DNA of 64,000 nt from the NCBI GenBank assembly GCA_016218815.1, contig JACRCX010000084.1, positions 1 to 64,000 of the forward strand, read 5' to 3'. The position numbers were made by a program, and so were the translations under genes. The notes beneath the pieces are model-generated. The model ran no database searches and was not told where the DNA came from. It saw only the letters and a program-made list of their open reading frames with translations. Source of the DNA: Deltaproteobacteria bacterium. Its GTDB lineage: Bacteria > Myxococcota_A > Polyangia > DRWM01 > JAAZOP01. This document shows positions 23,793-31,660 of the stretch, one piece after another (positions within the stretch are counted from its first letter, which is position 1; the number at the start of each line of letters is the position of its first letter).

Positions 23793-25681
23793 CGCGCGCG
23801 TTGACCTCCGTCCAGGCTCTCGGCGCCTTCCGCGACTCCCTCGTCGCCCGCCGCGATCCCCAGAAACCCGCCGTCTCCGTCTGCGCCGGCACCGGCTGCG
23901 TCGCCTGCGGCGCGCTCAAGCTGGGCGACGCCTTGCGCCAGGAAGTGGACCAGCGCGGCCTCGGGGACAAGCTCGAGGTCCGCATCAACGGCTGCCACGG
24001 CTTCTGCGAGCGCGGGCCGCTCGTCGTCTGCCACCCGCAGGGCTACTTCTACCAGCGCGTCCAGCCCGCCGACGTCGCCGACATCATCGAACAGACCGTC
24101 CTGGCCGGGAAACCGATCGAGCGGCTCCAGTACGTCGATCCGGTCGCCGGCACGCGCGCGGTCAGGCAGGAGGACGTCGGCTTCTACAAGCACCAGCTCC
24201 GCTGGCTGCTCGAGTACAACGGCCGGATCGACCCGACCTCCATCGAGGACTACATCGCCGTCGGCGGCTACCGCGCCCTGGCCGGCGTCCTGGGCGGCAT
24301 GCGCCCCGAGGACGTCATCGCGCTCGTCCGCCAGAGCGGTCTGCGCGGGCGCGGCGGCGGCGGCTACCCCGCCGGCGTCAAGTGGGCCCAGTGCCGCAAC
24401 GCCCCGGCGGCCGACGGCGTGCGCTACATCATCGGCAACGGCGACGAGGGCGACCCCGGCGCCTTCATGGACCGCTCGCTGATGGAAGGCAATCCGCACC
24501 TCATCCTCGAGGGCATGATCATCGGCGCCTACGCCATCGGCTCCCCGGGGAACCCCGTCGGCTACATCTACGTGCGCAACGAGTACCCCCTCGCCGTCGA
24601 GCGCCTGACCCTCGCCTTCCAGCAGGCCCGCGAGCTCGGCCTGCTGGGCCGGAACATCCTCGGCACGGGCTTCGACTTCGACATCCGCCTCAACCGCGGC
24701 GGCGGCGCCTTCGTCTGCGGCGAGTCCACCGCGCTCATGGCCTCCATCGAAGGCTTCGCCGGACAGCCGCGCGCCAAGTACGTCCACACCGTCGAGCGCG
24801 GCCTGGACAACAAGCCGACCAACTTGAACAACGTCGAAACCTGGGCCAACGTGCCGCTGATCGTCGAGAAGGGTGCCGCCGCCTATGCCGCCGTCGGCAC
24901 CGGCGACGTCTCCAAGGACCCCTGGGGCGGCTCGACCGGCACCAAGATCTTCGCCCTCGTCGGCAAGGTCAACAACACCGGCCTCGTCGAGGTCCCGATG
25001 GGCCGCACGCTGCGCCAGATCATCTTCGACATCGGCGGCGGCATCCGCGACGGACGGAAGTTCAAGGCCGTCCAGACCGGCGGGCCCTCCGGCGGCTGCC
25101 TCCCCGAGTCCAGCCTCGACATGCCCGTCGACTTCGATCACCTCGCCGCCGCCGGCTCCATGATGGGCTCCGGCGGCATGATCGTCATGGACGACGGCAC
25201 CTGCATGGTCGACGTCGCCCGCTACTTCGTCGACTTCCTCGTCGAGGAGTCCTGCGGCAAGTGCGTCCCCTGCCGCGAGGGCTTGATCCAGATGAGCCAC
25301 CTCCTGCACGCCGTGGTCGAGGGCCGCGCCACCGAGGCGACGCTGACGCAGCTCGAATCCCTGAGCGAGGTCGTGCGCGACGCCAGCCTCTGCGCGCTCG
25401 GTCAGACTGCCCCCAACCCCGTCCTCTCCACGCTCCTGCACTTCAAGGACGAGTATCTGGCCCACATCCGCGAAAAGCGTTGCCCGGCCGCGGTCTGCCA
25501 GGCCCTGCTCACCTTCACCATCAACGAAAAGTGCACCGGCTGCATGGTCTGCTTCAAGGAATGCCCGGCGAAAGCCATCACCGGCGAGAAGAAGAAGCTC
25601 CACGTCATCGACCCGGCGAAGTGCACTCATTGCGGCGTCTGTCGCGCGGTCTGCAAGCTCGACGCCGTGGACGTCCGCTAG
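23789..25681 (+). CDS. NuoF/HydB-like flavin subunit with extra [2Fe-2S] and two [4Fe-4S] clusters
   Basis: The 630-residue protein has the full HydB/HndC layout. Residues about 28-75 are a thioredoxin-like [2Fe-2S] domain (CAGTGCVACGALK, INGCHGFCERGPLV). The NuoF core binds FMN and NAD(H) (GLRGRGGGGYPAGVKW, near residue 185; NGDEGDPGAFMDR). SLBB and helical regions carry the C-terminal [4Fe-4S] motif ESCGKCVPCREG (about 487-498). Two more [4Fe-4S] motifs, CTGCMVCFKECP (about 582) and CTHCGVCRAVCK (about 612), close the chain. This domain set is characteristic of electron-bifurcating diaphorases (HydABC, Hnd, Nfn-like Bfu family) and differs from NuoF of complex I, which lacks the N- and C-terminal additions. 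No hydrogenase is encoded near by. Confidence 0.88.
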   Translation: MTRALTSVQALGAFRDSLVARRDPQKPAVSVCAGTGCVACGALKLGDALRQEVDQRGLGDKLEVRINGCHGFCERGPLVVCHPQGYFYQRVQPADVADIIEQTVLAGKPIERLQYVDPVAGTRAVRQEDVGFYKHQLRWLLEYNGRIDPTSIEDYIAVGGYRALAGVLGGMRPEDVIALVRQSGLRGRGGGGYPAGVKWAQCRNAPAADGVRYIIGNGDEGDPGAFMDRSLMEGNPHLILEGMIIGAYAIGSPGNPVGYIYVRNEYPLAVERLTLAFQQARELGLLGRNILGTGFDFDIRLNRGGGAFVCGESTALMASIEGFAGQPRAKYVHTVERGLDNKPTNLNNVETWANVPLIVEKGAAAYAAVGTGDVSKDPWGGSTGTKIFALVGKVNNTGLVEVPMGRTLRQIIFDIGGGIRDGRKFKAVQTGGPSGGCLPESSLDMPVDFDHLAAAGSMMGSGGMIVMDDGTCMVDVARYFVDFLVEESCGKCVPCREGLIQMSHLLHAVVEGRATEATLTQLESLSEVVRDASLCALGQTAPNPVLSTLLHFKDEYLAHIREKRCPAAVCQALLTFTINEKCTGCMVCFKECPAKAITGEKKKLHVIDPAKCTHCGVCRAVCKLDAVDVR

Positions 25682-25692
25682 AGGAGCCAGGG

Positions 25693-26448
25693 ATGATCGT
25701 CGTTATCAACGGCCGCGACCTCCACGCCCGACCCGGCGACAGCCTGCTGGATCTCGCCCGCCGTACGGGCATCGACATTCCCACCCTCTGCCACCACGAG
25801 GGACTCGAGGAATGGGGCGGCTGCCGCCTCTGCCTCGTCGAGGTCGGCAGGCCGGGCGGTCATGGCGCCGCCCGCGTCGTTCCCGCCTGCCTTTTCCCCG
25901 CCCGCGACGGCCTGCGCGTCGATACCGATACCCCGCGCATCCACCGCCTCCGCGCCGGCGTCCTGGACCTCCTGCTCGCCCGCTGCCCGGAGTCCGACAC
26001 GATCCAGGAGCTGGCCCTGCAGTACGGCGTCCGCCGCACGTCCTTCGTCGAGCGCAAGAACCCCGACAAGTGCATCCTGTGCAACGTCTGCGTCCGCGCC
26101 TGCGCCGCCGTGGGGGCCAACGCCATCGGCACCGCCGGCCGCGGCGTCCTGGGCGAGATCGCCCTTCCCTTCCACGACGACCCCGCCGCCTGCGTCGGCT
26201 GCGGCGCCTGCGCCCTCTCCTGTCCCACCGGTGCGATCGAGATGGTCGACACCGGATTCACGCGCCGCATCTGGCAGCGCGACTTCGAGCGCGTGCGCTG
26301 CTCCGCCTGCGGCCGCCCGACGCTTACTCGCGACCACGCCGCGCACCTCGCCGGTCGCACCGGCCTGTCCGCCGAATCGTTCCAGGTCTGCGACCGCTGC
26401 CACCGCGAGCAGGCCGGCGCCCGGTTCCTCGACCTGCTGGGGAAGTAG
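25693..26448 (+). CDS. NuoG/HydA-N-like iron-sulphur subunit without catalytic domain
   Basis: This 251-residue protein begins with a plant-type [2Fe-2S] ferredoxin domain (MIVVINGRDLHARPGDSLLD, Cys at CHHEG and GGCRLC). Then come a His/Cys NuoG-like region (RCPESD), and two [4Fe-4S] motifs CILCNVCVRACAAVG (about 128) and CVGCGACALSCPTG (about 167). Two further Cys pairs (CSACGRP, CDRCHRE) near the C-terminus could bind another metal. It equals the N-terminal part of HydA or HoxU/HymB-type subunits and stops where a hydrogenase or dehydrogenase domain would begin. It probably wires the flavin subunit to the 2-oxoacid oxidoreductase. The ribosome-binding site is GAGGAGCCAGGG. Confidence 0.85.
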   Translation: MIVVINGRDLHARPGDSLLDLARRTGIDIPTLCHHEGLEEWGGCRLCLVEVGRPGGHGAARVVPACLFPARDGLRVDTDTPRIHRLRAGVLDLLLARCPESDTIQELALQYGVRRTSFVERKNPDKCILCNVCVRACAAVGANAIGTAGRGVLGEIALPFHDDPAACVGCGACALSCPTGAIEMVDTGFTRRIWQRDFERVRCSACGRPTLTRDHAAHLAGRTGLSAESFQVCDRCHREQAGARFLDLLGK

Positions 26449-26498
26449 GATGCACGATGAACGGCCTTGACCATCGTATCGGCCGCCTCGCCACGTCG

Positions 26499-26540
26499 CT
26501 CTTTGCGGCCTTTGCGGTCCTTTGCGCTCTTTGCGCGAAC
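26499..26540. repeat. GCAAAG phased repeat, copy 1 (reverse orientation)
   Basis: Four TTTGCG units spaced 9-10 bases sit between two genes of the redox operon. Relative to the copy at 27440-27483 it is inverted, so the pair encloses the next two genes. Confidence 0.85.
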
Positions 26541-26578
26541 CTTCGGAAACCGGTGGCCGAAGGGAGGTTCTTCGCACC

Positions 26579-26986
26579 ATGAACAAGCGCCTTCAGGTCA
26601 CGCCCGCCCGCTGCATCGGCTGCCGCACCTGCGAGATCGCCTGCGCCTTCTCGCACCCCGCGGGCGGCGGGCCGGGACCGACCCGCATTCGCGCCTACCC
26701 GGTCAAGCCGCCCGAGCGCGGTGTCCCCGTCGTTTGCCTCCAGTGCGACTCCGCCGCCTGCGTCCGCGTCTGTCCCACCCAGGCCCTCGTCCGCGACGAC
26801 CGCACCGGCGCCATCCTCGTCGCCGAGGATCGCTGCATCCTCTGCCGCGCCTGCGTCTGGGCCTGCCCCTGGGGCAACGTCGGCTACGACGAAGGCCGCA
26901 AGGTCATCCACAAGTGCGATCTCTGCGCGGGCGATCCCCAGTGCGCCCGCTACTGCCCCTCGCGGGCGCTCGAAACGTTCGAATAG
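26579..26986 (+). CDS. Four-cluster ferredoxin-like subunit (HycB/DmsB-like)
   Basis: The protein has 135 residues and four Cys motifs: CIGCRTCEIACAF, CLQCDSAACVRVCP, CILCRACVWACPWG and CDLCAGDPQCARYCP. That is the four [4Fe-4S] arrangement of molybdopterin or tungstopterin enzyme beta subunits and of HycB-like electron carriers. A catalytic partner such as aldehyde:ferredoxin oxidoreductase is absent here, so it probably serves the Vor-diaphorase complex or a distant enzyme. The ribosome-binding site GGGAGG is present, 130 bases after the previous stop, with the phased repeat in between. Confidence 0.8.
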   Translation: MNKRLQVTPARCIGCRTCEIACAFSHPAGGGPGPTRIRAYPVKPPERGVPVVCLQCDSAACVRVCPTQALVRDDRTGAILVAEDRCILCRACVWACPWGNVGYDEGRKVIHKCDLCAGDPQCARYCPSRALETFE

Positions 26987-27007
26987 CCGGAACGGGAGGT
27001 TCTTGCC

Positions 27008-27421
27008 ATGAAACGGCACTACTACTGCCCCTCGTGCAACGCGACGCTCAACCCGAACGTCAAGGTCATCCTCACCGCGGTCAAGGATCGCAGCCACGGC
27101 CTGATCCTGCTCAGTCCCCAGCCCGGCAACTACGAGGTCATCGCCGCCGAGGAGCTCAACTTGCGCTCCGGCGACCTCCTCGAGCTGCGCTGCCCTGCCT
27201 GCGGCAAGAGCCTCGCCTCCCGCGTCAACGACAACCTCGCCGAGATCGGCTTCCGTCTCAGCAACGGCCTCGACGGCCGCGCCGCCTTCTCGCGCCGGGT
27301 CGGCGAGCACGCCACCTTCTTCATCACCTCCGAAGAAGTCCGCTCCTACGGCGAAAACGCCGACACCTACAGCACCCTCAACTTCTTCGGCGCCGGCGAG
27401 GTCGAATCGCGCGATCCGTAG
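27008..27421 (+). CDS. Zinc-ribbon-like protein at the end of the redox operon
   Basis: The product has 137 residues with two Cys pairs, CPSC (residues 8-11) and CPAC (about residue 63), of the type that ligands one zinc in a ribbon. The first half has a beta pattern (VKVILTAVKDRSHGLILLS) and the second a conserved-looking EHATFFITSEEVRSYGENA. I cannot name the family. It follows the four-cluster ferredoxin by 21 bases with a GGGAGG site, so it is co-transcribed and may be an accessory or assembly factor. No DNA-binding motif is seen. Confidence 0.6.
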   Translation: MKRHYYCPSCNATLNPNVKVILTAVKDRSHGLILLSPQPGNYEVIAAEELNLRSGDLLELRCPACGKSLASRVNDNLAEIGFRLSNGLDGRAAFSRRVGEHATFFITSEEVRSYGENADTYSTLNFFGAGEVESRDP

Positions 27422-27439
27422 AGCTCCGGGCGATCCGAA

Positions 27440-27483
27440 TTTCGCGCAAAGGACGCAAAGGACCGCAAAGGGCGCAAAGAGGA
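27440..27483. repeat. GCAAAG phased repeat, copy 2
   Basis: TTTCGCGCAAAG followed by three more GCAAAG units at spacing of 9, 10 and 9 bases, in the gap between convergent genes. It is nearly identical to the copy at 28646-28690 and in the same orientation. Confidence 0.85.
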
Positions 27484-27492
27484 CCGGAAGGG

Positions 27493-28578
27493 CTACCGCC
27501 CCGGCAAGCGCACGCTCGCGCAACAACCCTCCACGCAGCGCGGTTCCTCCGAGCCGAACTGCGGCAGGCAGTCGTAGTTGCCCACGCCGCCGGTGTATCC
27601 GTCGCAGTCGAGCGCCTGGTAGGCGTCGCCACGGTCCTTGTGCACGGCGGCGCAGTCCAGATTGCTGCAGTTCACGTGGAACGAAACGCAATCCGCGTCC
27701 GCCTCGCACACCCGATCGGCGCCGACGACCGCGAGATGCCAACGGTCGGTCGCGTCGATCGCAGGGCAGGTCCCCGACGCGCCCGGGACGCGCGCGGCTT
27801 CTTCGGCCACCGCTTCCACCGGCTCCAGCCGGCGGTTGGAAACGGTCCGGCCGTCGCCCCGGTCCAGCACCTCGACGTAGCAGCCGCCGCTCTCCCAGCC
27901 GAAGACCGCAAGCCATCGTGCGTCGAGCACCTTCATCTCCACCTTGTTCAGGTACTCCGAGTGGCCGATCGGTCCGATCCCTTGCAGGCGCGTGCCCCAG
28001 CGGACCGTCCCGCTCGCGGCGTCGTACGCCGTCACCTGGCAGCCTGTCGCGATGTCGGAGAAGCGCGTGACGTACAGCACCCCGCCGTCGAGCGCCAACG
28101 ACGCGTCCTCGACGAACGCGTCGGTTTCCTCCAGGTTCCACGGCTCGGCGCCTTCCGCTTCGCAAGCGGTGCGCGCCGTATGTTCCTCGTCGTCGTACGT
28201 GAACGAACAGCTCTCCCCCCCGGCGCGAACCGTGATCGGCCCCTGGTAGAACGTGTGCCCGAAGCTCGGGTCCTCCCCCTGCCACTCCCACGCCACCTCG
28301 GGCGGCGTCACCGGCGCCACATCGTCCGGCGCGGTCGCCCCCCCACCGTCCACTCCGCCCGACGCGGGGCCGGCCGTCAGCCCGCCCGCTGCCTGCGACC
28401 CGCCGCCGGACGCGGCGCCCGAGCCGCATCCCGCGGCGAAGGCCGCGGTGACGGCCACGGCGAGGACCGCCCGGATGCCGACCCTCTGCGCTCGCAACTC
28501 GTCAGGCCCTGTGCGGAGGGCCCCGGCCATCGCCTCGAGAGCAACGCCGTGCGCGTGAAGACCTCCTTCGTTCGTCAT
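27493..28578 (-). CDS. Lipoprotein with PQQ/beta-propeller-like repeats
   Basis: The protein has 361 residues. The start at 28578 has a GAGGTG site, yet the hydrophobic signal and lipobox (VTAAFAAGC) come only at about residues 37-51. An internal start (for example the Met at residue 16) may be used. After a Gly/Ala-rich linker a region with VLYVTRFSDIATGCQVTAYD then SGTVRWGTRL resembles PQQ-like propeller blades, including the usual YDAASGTVRW wording. The C-terminal 90 residues have eight to ten Cys (CEADADCVSFHVNCSNLDC, ending EGCCASVRLPGR), a likely disulphide-rich module. Function unknown; it is exported. A TAGAAT -10-like box lies at 28604-28609 on the minus strand. Confidence 0.6.
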   Translation of the reverse strand: MTNEGGLHAHGVALEAMAGALRTGPDELRAQRVGIRAVLAVAVTAAFAAGCGSGAASGGGSQAAGGLTAGPASGGVDGGGATAPDDVAPVTPPEVAWEWQGEDPSFGHTFYQGPITVRAGGESCSFTYDDEEHTARTACEAEGAEPWNLEETDAFVEDASLALDGGVLYVTRFSDIATGCQVTAYDAASGTVRWGTRLQGIGPIGHSEYLNKVEMKVLDARWLAVFGWESGGCYVEVLDRGDGRTVSNRRLEPVEAVAEEAARVPGASGTCPAIDATDRWHLAVVGADRVCEADADCVSFHVNCSNLDCAAVHKDRGDAYQALDCDGYTGGVGNYDCLPQFGSEEPRCVEGCCASVRLPGR

Positions 28579-28645
28579 GCGGCACCTCGCTTCTGCGAAG
28601 GCCATTCTACGCGCAATCGGCGCTCTGCGATCCCCGGCGCCCGGA

Positions 28646-28690
28646 TTTCGCGCAAAGGACGCAAAGGACCGCAAAGGACGCAAAGGGGGA
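28646..28690. repeat. GCAAAG phased repeat, copy 3
   Basis: Same consensus as copy 2 (TTTCGCGCAAAG, then GCAAAG units 9, 10 and 9 bases on), upstream of the lipoprotein. Copies 2 and 3 are direct repeats 1.2 kb apart that enclose that gene. Confidence 0.85.
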
Positions 28691-28747
28691 GAAGATCGGG
28701 CAAGGCGTGGAACAACGCGGCGCCGGTGAGCCGGTGGAATGCCGGCG

Positions 28748-29341
28748 TCACCGGACCGTAATCGGGATGTCCAGGATGTTCGCGTCGGGGCATTCGTCCG
28801 GGAGCATGGCGGCGCGCGCGGTGACGGTCACCATCGTGCCGGAAGGCATGTCCGCCGGGACGGAGAGGCGCGCGTGGTACTCCTCCGCGGAGCACGCAGC
28901 CATCCCGTAACGCCAGTCGTCCGAGCCGACCGTCACGCGTGGGTCGTCCGCGAGGAATGTCACCCCCGGGTACCACATGAAATCGAGCCCCGCGGTCTCG
29001 CGCAGGACGACCCGGATGTCGGCGCCCTCCCCCGGCGAAACCCGCCCGTCGCCCCCGTCATCGCTCACCACGGGCGCCTCCAACTCCAGCCTCTGGAGGT
29101 CCTCGCAAGTGCCCCAGCCGGATGTCGTCCCGGCATCCAGGGGCGCGCAGATTCCGTCCCCGTCGTCGGCTTCTGCCTCAAGCGGCGGATCCGTGTCCGC
29201 GACATCATCGCCGTCCGCGGGATCCGTCGCGTCTCCCTCCGTGGCAAGCTCCTCCGCCTCCCTCGGGACATCATCCTCGTCGCCGGCCAGGTGCAGGCCG
29301 CCGACGCACGCTGTCGTCGTAAGGGCCAGAACCGCGGTCAT
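28748..29341 (-). CDS. Small predicted lipoprotein with acidic linker
   Basis: The frame gives 197 residues from the ATG at 29341; an ATG 28 codons earlier (29425) is also possible. The signal peptide ends LTTTACVGG (lipobox TAC), followed by an acidic Asp/Glu linker of about 50 residues and a beta-rich C-terminal domain. Stretches in that domain include LELEAPVVSDDGGDGRVSPG, with a possible calcium-binding DDGGDGRVSPGE loop, and RVTVGSDDWRYGMA. The region looks like the single Ig-like domain found in cohesin/anchor or choice-of-anchor proteins, but I cannot assign it. It lies in the same direction as the neighbouring lipoprotein genes. Confidence 0.55.
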   Translation of the reverse strand: MTAVLALTTTACVGGLHLAGDEDDVPREAEELATEGDATDPADGDDVADTDPPLEAEADDGDGICAPLDAGTTSGWGTCEDLQRLELEAPVVSDDGGDGRVSPGEGADIRVVLRETAGLDFMWYPGVTFLADDPRVTVGSDDWRYGMAACSAEEYHARLSVPADMPSGTMVTVTARAAMLPDECPDANILDIPITVR

Positions 29342-29574
29342 CGTCGCTGCCGACCATGATCCTCCTCGCCGCGCATGAGCCGTCGTTTCTCGCACCCGCT
29401 CGCCAGTCCTCCCTCGGGTCACCATGCTCTCGCGCTCCACTTCTGCCGTTGCGTCGTCATCTGCCCCGGCCGACGCAATGTGGGTTCGCGGAGGCTCCCG
29501 CGCAACTGTCCTTTCCGGCGCTCCCGTGGCTCGGCGGTGCACGGTTGATCGCGAGACCGCGGATTGCCGGCCCG

Positions 29575-31443
29575 CTATGGGACCGGGGCCGGCGGCGGCG
29601 CCAGGTGGAACCTGTACCGCCCGTGTTCGTCCATGGTCGGGTCGCCTGGAACAACGCGTCCGTCCGGCGGGGCCGGGGGCGGCTGAACCGGTCGGATGTG
29701 CTGCCGTGGACAACGCAGGCCTTCCGCGGGAGTGCAAGGTTGTCCGACCGCATCGGGCGCTGCCGCCGCCGGCGATTCCGGCGTCGGCGCCGTCCGCGTG
29801 GAGGCGGCCAGCCGCTCGATGTCCGGTCCCAGATCGGGCACCGCCAGATGCCGCGCGTCCAATCCAGGCGGCGCGTACACCTCGTCCGTGGGCGGATAAC
29901 GCTCCGGCTCCAATTCCTGCAGGGCCGCGACGCATCGATCGGCGTACTCCGTCCACAACTGCTCCCGGACCGCCGTCTCCACGCAGTACCCGTACGCCTC
30001 GACGGCATTCCGAACGGGCCACGGGGACGTCTCCGAGAACGTCTCGGCGCCCTTGGCCCGGCATGCGATGGGGAGTTGCCACTCTTCGGGGATGGAGGGT
30101 TGCGGACAAGGCCCGCAGTCGCAGTCGTGACGCGGAAATCGTGCGGCGATGTCGTCCTCCCACGTCGAACAATCGACAAGCATCTCCTCGGGAACCGCCT
30201 CCAGAACCGCCCCGGCGACGCGGCTCAACGCAAGGTACATGTCCCCCAGCCGGTTCGCGGCAGCGATCTCCCACTGCGGCACATCAAGGTAGAGGATCCG
30301 CGAAAGGCACCCGGCGTTCACCTCGTCGATCTTCGCACGCAGCGCAGCCAGGCGGGGAATGAGCCGTTCCTGCTCCCATCGTAGGAGTCGCGCCCGATCC
30401 CGGCAGTGCCTCGCCGCAATACCGTCATCGACGACGTCCGCGCACGCGTCTTCCGGCAGATTCCACTCATCCGGATCGAATCCCGGCGACGGCGTTGCCT
30501 CTTCCAAGACTCCGAACTCGGCGATCAGCCGCTCCCCCAGATAGAACCAGGCCTGGCCGAGGGCCTCCGCAACCTTGTTGCCGCGGATGGCGCGCTGTAG
30601 CTCGGCGTCGGCGCCTTCGATCTCGAGGTCGAGCGCCTCCAAGAGTGCGTTCCAGGTGTTCTCGCGGCGCAAGGCACGGATCTGGGAGTCGCTCATGGCC
30701 TCGTTCTCGCCCTCGCCAAGGGCGTTCGTGTAGGCGGGCAACGGGATCAAGTCGGTCGCACGCTCGGCATACTCGTACGCCGCTTCGCGTTCCCGGTCGC
30801 ATTTCCTTCGCTCACGCCGGCTGGCTTCCTCCTCGCACTCGGACATCCGCCAGTACGCCTCCGCCACGAGCATCACGGCGCGCACCTCGGAGTCCTTCTC
30901 CCCGCGCTTCGCCCAGTCCGATAGGTAGCGGTCGTAGTGCTCGGCTACTCCCGCCCAGTCGCGATCCGCGTAACTGATCTCCCCGACCTTGAAGAACGCC
31001 GCCGCGGCAAGCCGGCGATACCTCGGGTCTGCGCCGAAATGCTGCGCCAGAAAGTCGGTGTCGTCCTCCGCTTGCTCCCTTTGCCCCAGCGCAATTCGAA
31101 CCTGGATGGCGAGCGCCAGCCCCTTCAATGCCCGCTCGTCGATGCCCCCTCCCTCCGACTCGCGAGCCTGTCCGATGATCGCCCTGGCGAATCCCTCGTA
31201 CGCGACGGCCGCTTCCTCGAGCTGCGCCCGCTGCTCGAATCCCTGCGCCTCCTCCCACAGCTCGTCCACCACCTCCGGTGGTTCCTCCCCTTCCCCGTTT
31301 CCCGCCTCCTGCGCGGCCGCCGTCCCCCGACCCAGAGTCGTCACCCATCCCGCCGCCCCCAAGACCGCAAGTCCCGCCACGAACCCTCGAACGCTCCGAC
31401 GGGCGCCGCCGCGACGCCCCAGCTGCCCTCCGTCACTTCCCAT
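29575..31443 (-). CDS. Secreted TPR-like helical repeat protein
   Basis: The product has 622 residues. It starts at the ATG 31443, followed by an Arg-rich n-region, a hydrophobic core (FVAGLAVLGAAGWVTTLG) and cleavage at AAA-QEA. The mature part is helical and rich in pairs such as LEEAAVAYEGFARAIIG, AFFKVGEISYADRDWAGVAE and EHYDRYLSDWAKRG. These read as tetratricopeptide repeats of the tol-pal/YbgF or lipoprotein-assembly type. The last 80 residues are Pro-rich and disordered (PAPPDGRVVPGD). Cys pairs around residues 455-470 (HDCDCGPCPQP) may form disulphides. A role as a periplasmic scaffold is inference. No known partner is adjacent. Confidence 0.6.
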   Translation of the reverse strand: MGSDGGQLGRRGGARRSVRGFVAGLAVLGAAGWVTTLGRGTAAAQEAGNGEGEEPPEVVDELWEEAQGFEQRAQLEEAAVAYEGFARAIIGQARESEGGGIDERALKGLALAIQVRIALGQREQAEDDTDFLAQHFGADPRYRRLAAAAFFKVGEISYADRDWAGVAEHYDRYLSDWAKRGEKDSEVRAVMLVAEAYWRMSECEEEASRRERRKCDREREAAYEYAERATDLIPLPAYTNALGEGENEAMSDSQIRALRRENTWNALLEALDLEIEGADAELQRAIRGNKVAEALGQAWFYLGERLIAEFGVLEEATPSPGFDPDEWNLPEDACADVVDDGIAARHCRDRARLLRWEQERLIPRLAALRAKIDEVNAGCLSRILYLDVPQWEIAAANRLGDMYLALSRVAGAVLEAVPEEMLVDCSTWEDDIAARFPRHDCDCGPCPQPSIPEEWQLPIACRAKGAETFSETSPWPVRNAVEAYGYCVETAVREQLWTEYADRCVAALQELEPERYPPTDEVYAPPGLDARHLAVPDLGPDIERLAASTRTAPTPESPAAAAPDAVGQPCTPAEGLRCPRQHIRPVQPPPAPPDGRVVPGDPTMDEHGRYRFHLAPPPAPVP

Positions 31444-31527
31444 GCACCGCCCCTTCCCGCGAACGGCCCTTCGTGACCCGCGGGAGCTCGTTGTTCCCCA
31501 CTCCCCGCTCGCCTCCTCCTTCCCTTC

Positions 31528-31615
31528 CATCGGTGTCCATCGGTGTTCATCGGTGGTTCCTTCTTCCCCGCCCGCCGGCCGCGGTCCCCATCGGTGTTCA
31601 TCGGTGCCCATCTGT
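31528..31615. repeat. 10-base CATCGGTGTY repeat
   Basis: Two clusters of CATCGGTG units with a period of 10 bases (three units near 31530-31555, three near 31588-31615) lie between divergent genes 31443 and 31661. No coding sequence is visible there. Confidence 0.8.
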
Positions 31616-31660
31616 GGTTTCCTCTTCCCCCAACCGCAGATGCTGAGGACGCGCCTCCAC

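Noticed and set aside
26579-26986. Possibility that this is the ferredoxin subunit of a tungsten aldehyde oxidoreductase.
   Set aside because: No catalytic subunit gene is in the window, so the assignment was left as a general four-cluster electron-transfer protein.
27667-27684. A CACGTG word with GTT/GAAC flanks inside the 27493-28578 gene looked parS-like.
   Set aside because: The spacing does not match (GTTCACGTGGAAC is one base shorter on each side) and it lies in coding sequence.
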